From assembly GCA_012960755.1 (NCBI GenBank), contig DUAT01000190.1, positions 3,611 through 9,346 of the forward strand: DNA of 5,736 nt. Direction: 5' to 3'. This document shows positions 5,677 through 5,736 of the stretch, one piece after another. The number at the start of each line of letters is the position of its first letter. Within the stretch, counting starts at the first letter, position 1. The translations under genes were made by a program, and so were the position numbers. Below the pieces are notes generated by a model. The model was given only the letters and a program-made list of their open reading frames with translations, had not been told where the DNA came from and did not search any database. The DNA comes from Gammaproteobacteria bacterium. Its GTDB lineage: Bacteria; Pseudomonadota; Gammaproteobacteria; Pseudomonadales; Azotimanducaceae_A.

Positions 5677-5736
5677 GAGCGAAAGTCTGAGTATCGAATC
5701 AGATCGGTTGCCTGCTTGTTTTATGAAAGAGTGGAA

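Larger units (their letters stand above)
5401..5736. other. Right-end stretch without a convincing gene
   Basis: No long frame is open on either strand in these 336 bases, and the region reads as AT-richer than the neighbouring genes. It holds the -35 candidate of the YHYH operon, two perfect short palindromes (5470-5486 and 5511-5523), a doubtful lipoprotein-like frame on the minus strand (5498-5641) and a degenerate relative of the 24-base repeat (5651-5676). I see no tRNA-like fold and no complete insertion sequence. Confidence 0.6.

Noticed and set aside
5580..5690. 36-residue plus-strand frame MVKKDDSSVNVD...NYNRTFRAKV
   Set aside because: The end faintly recalls the start of IS3-type OrfA proteins (F-x-AKV), but the match is only a few residues, there is no ribosome-binding site and the frame stops at once. 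Not enough to call an insertion-sequence remnant.

Overview
The window looks like a piece of a gammaproteobacterial chromosome of medium GC content, possibly marine. The basis is modest. A truncated OadA/PycB-type carboxyltransferase reads like the proteobacterial (gamma) branch of that family. It lies beside exported proteins of types common in free-living aquatic Gram-negative bacteria: a YHYH-domain protein, a His-rich small exported protein and a type-B carboxylesterase. There is no 16S rRNA or other decisive marker, so the taxon is inference.

Layout: every recognisable gene is on the minus strand. From right to left in coordinates, which is the direction of transcription, there is (1) a gene-poor right end (about 5401-5736) with two perfect short palindromes, a TATAAT-like site and a doubtful lipoprotein-like reading frame; (2) an 889-residue secreted protein with four beta-type repeats followed by a YHYH domain (2673-5342); (3) a 165-residue exported protein (2174-2671) starting one base after the YHYH stop codon, so the two are very probably one translationally coupled unit; (4) the first third of an oxaloacetate decarboxylase alpha / pyruvate carboxylase B type carboxyltransferase (1562-2101), cut off near residue 161 and almost certainly non-functional; (5) a carboxylesterase with a complete Ser-Glu-His triad (1-1471) whose last residues lie beyond the left edge.

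The most notable structure is a 24-base perfect direct repeat at 1595-1618 and 5372-5395. The left copy sits exactly where the carboxyltransferase loses its family resemblance. The right copy sits 29 bases upstream of the YHYH start codon, inside a 40-base hairpin. The repeats bracket about 3.8 kb holding the YHYH gene, its small partner and the carboxyltransferase fragment, so this block looks like a unit that was inserted, duplicated or rearranged. Read on the minus strand, both copies also contain a TATACT -10-like hexamer and both lie upstream of a gene in the right orientation, so a promoter role is an alternative or additional explanation. A weaker third relative of the repeat lies near 5651-5676. 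No integrase or transposase gene is visible.

Functionally, the YHYH protein and its small partner probably act together in the periplasm or at the cell surface. Their substrate is unknown. The esterase is probably an exported or membrane-anchored hydrolase with no evident link to them.
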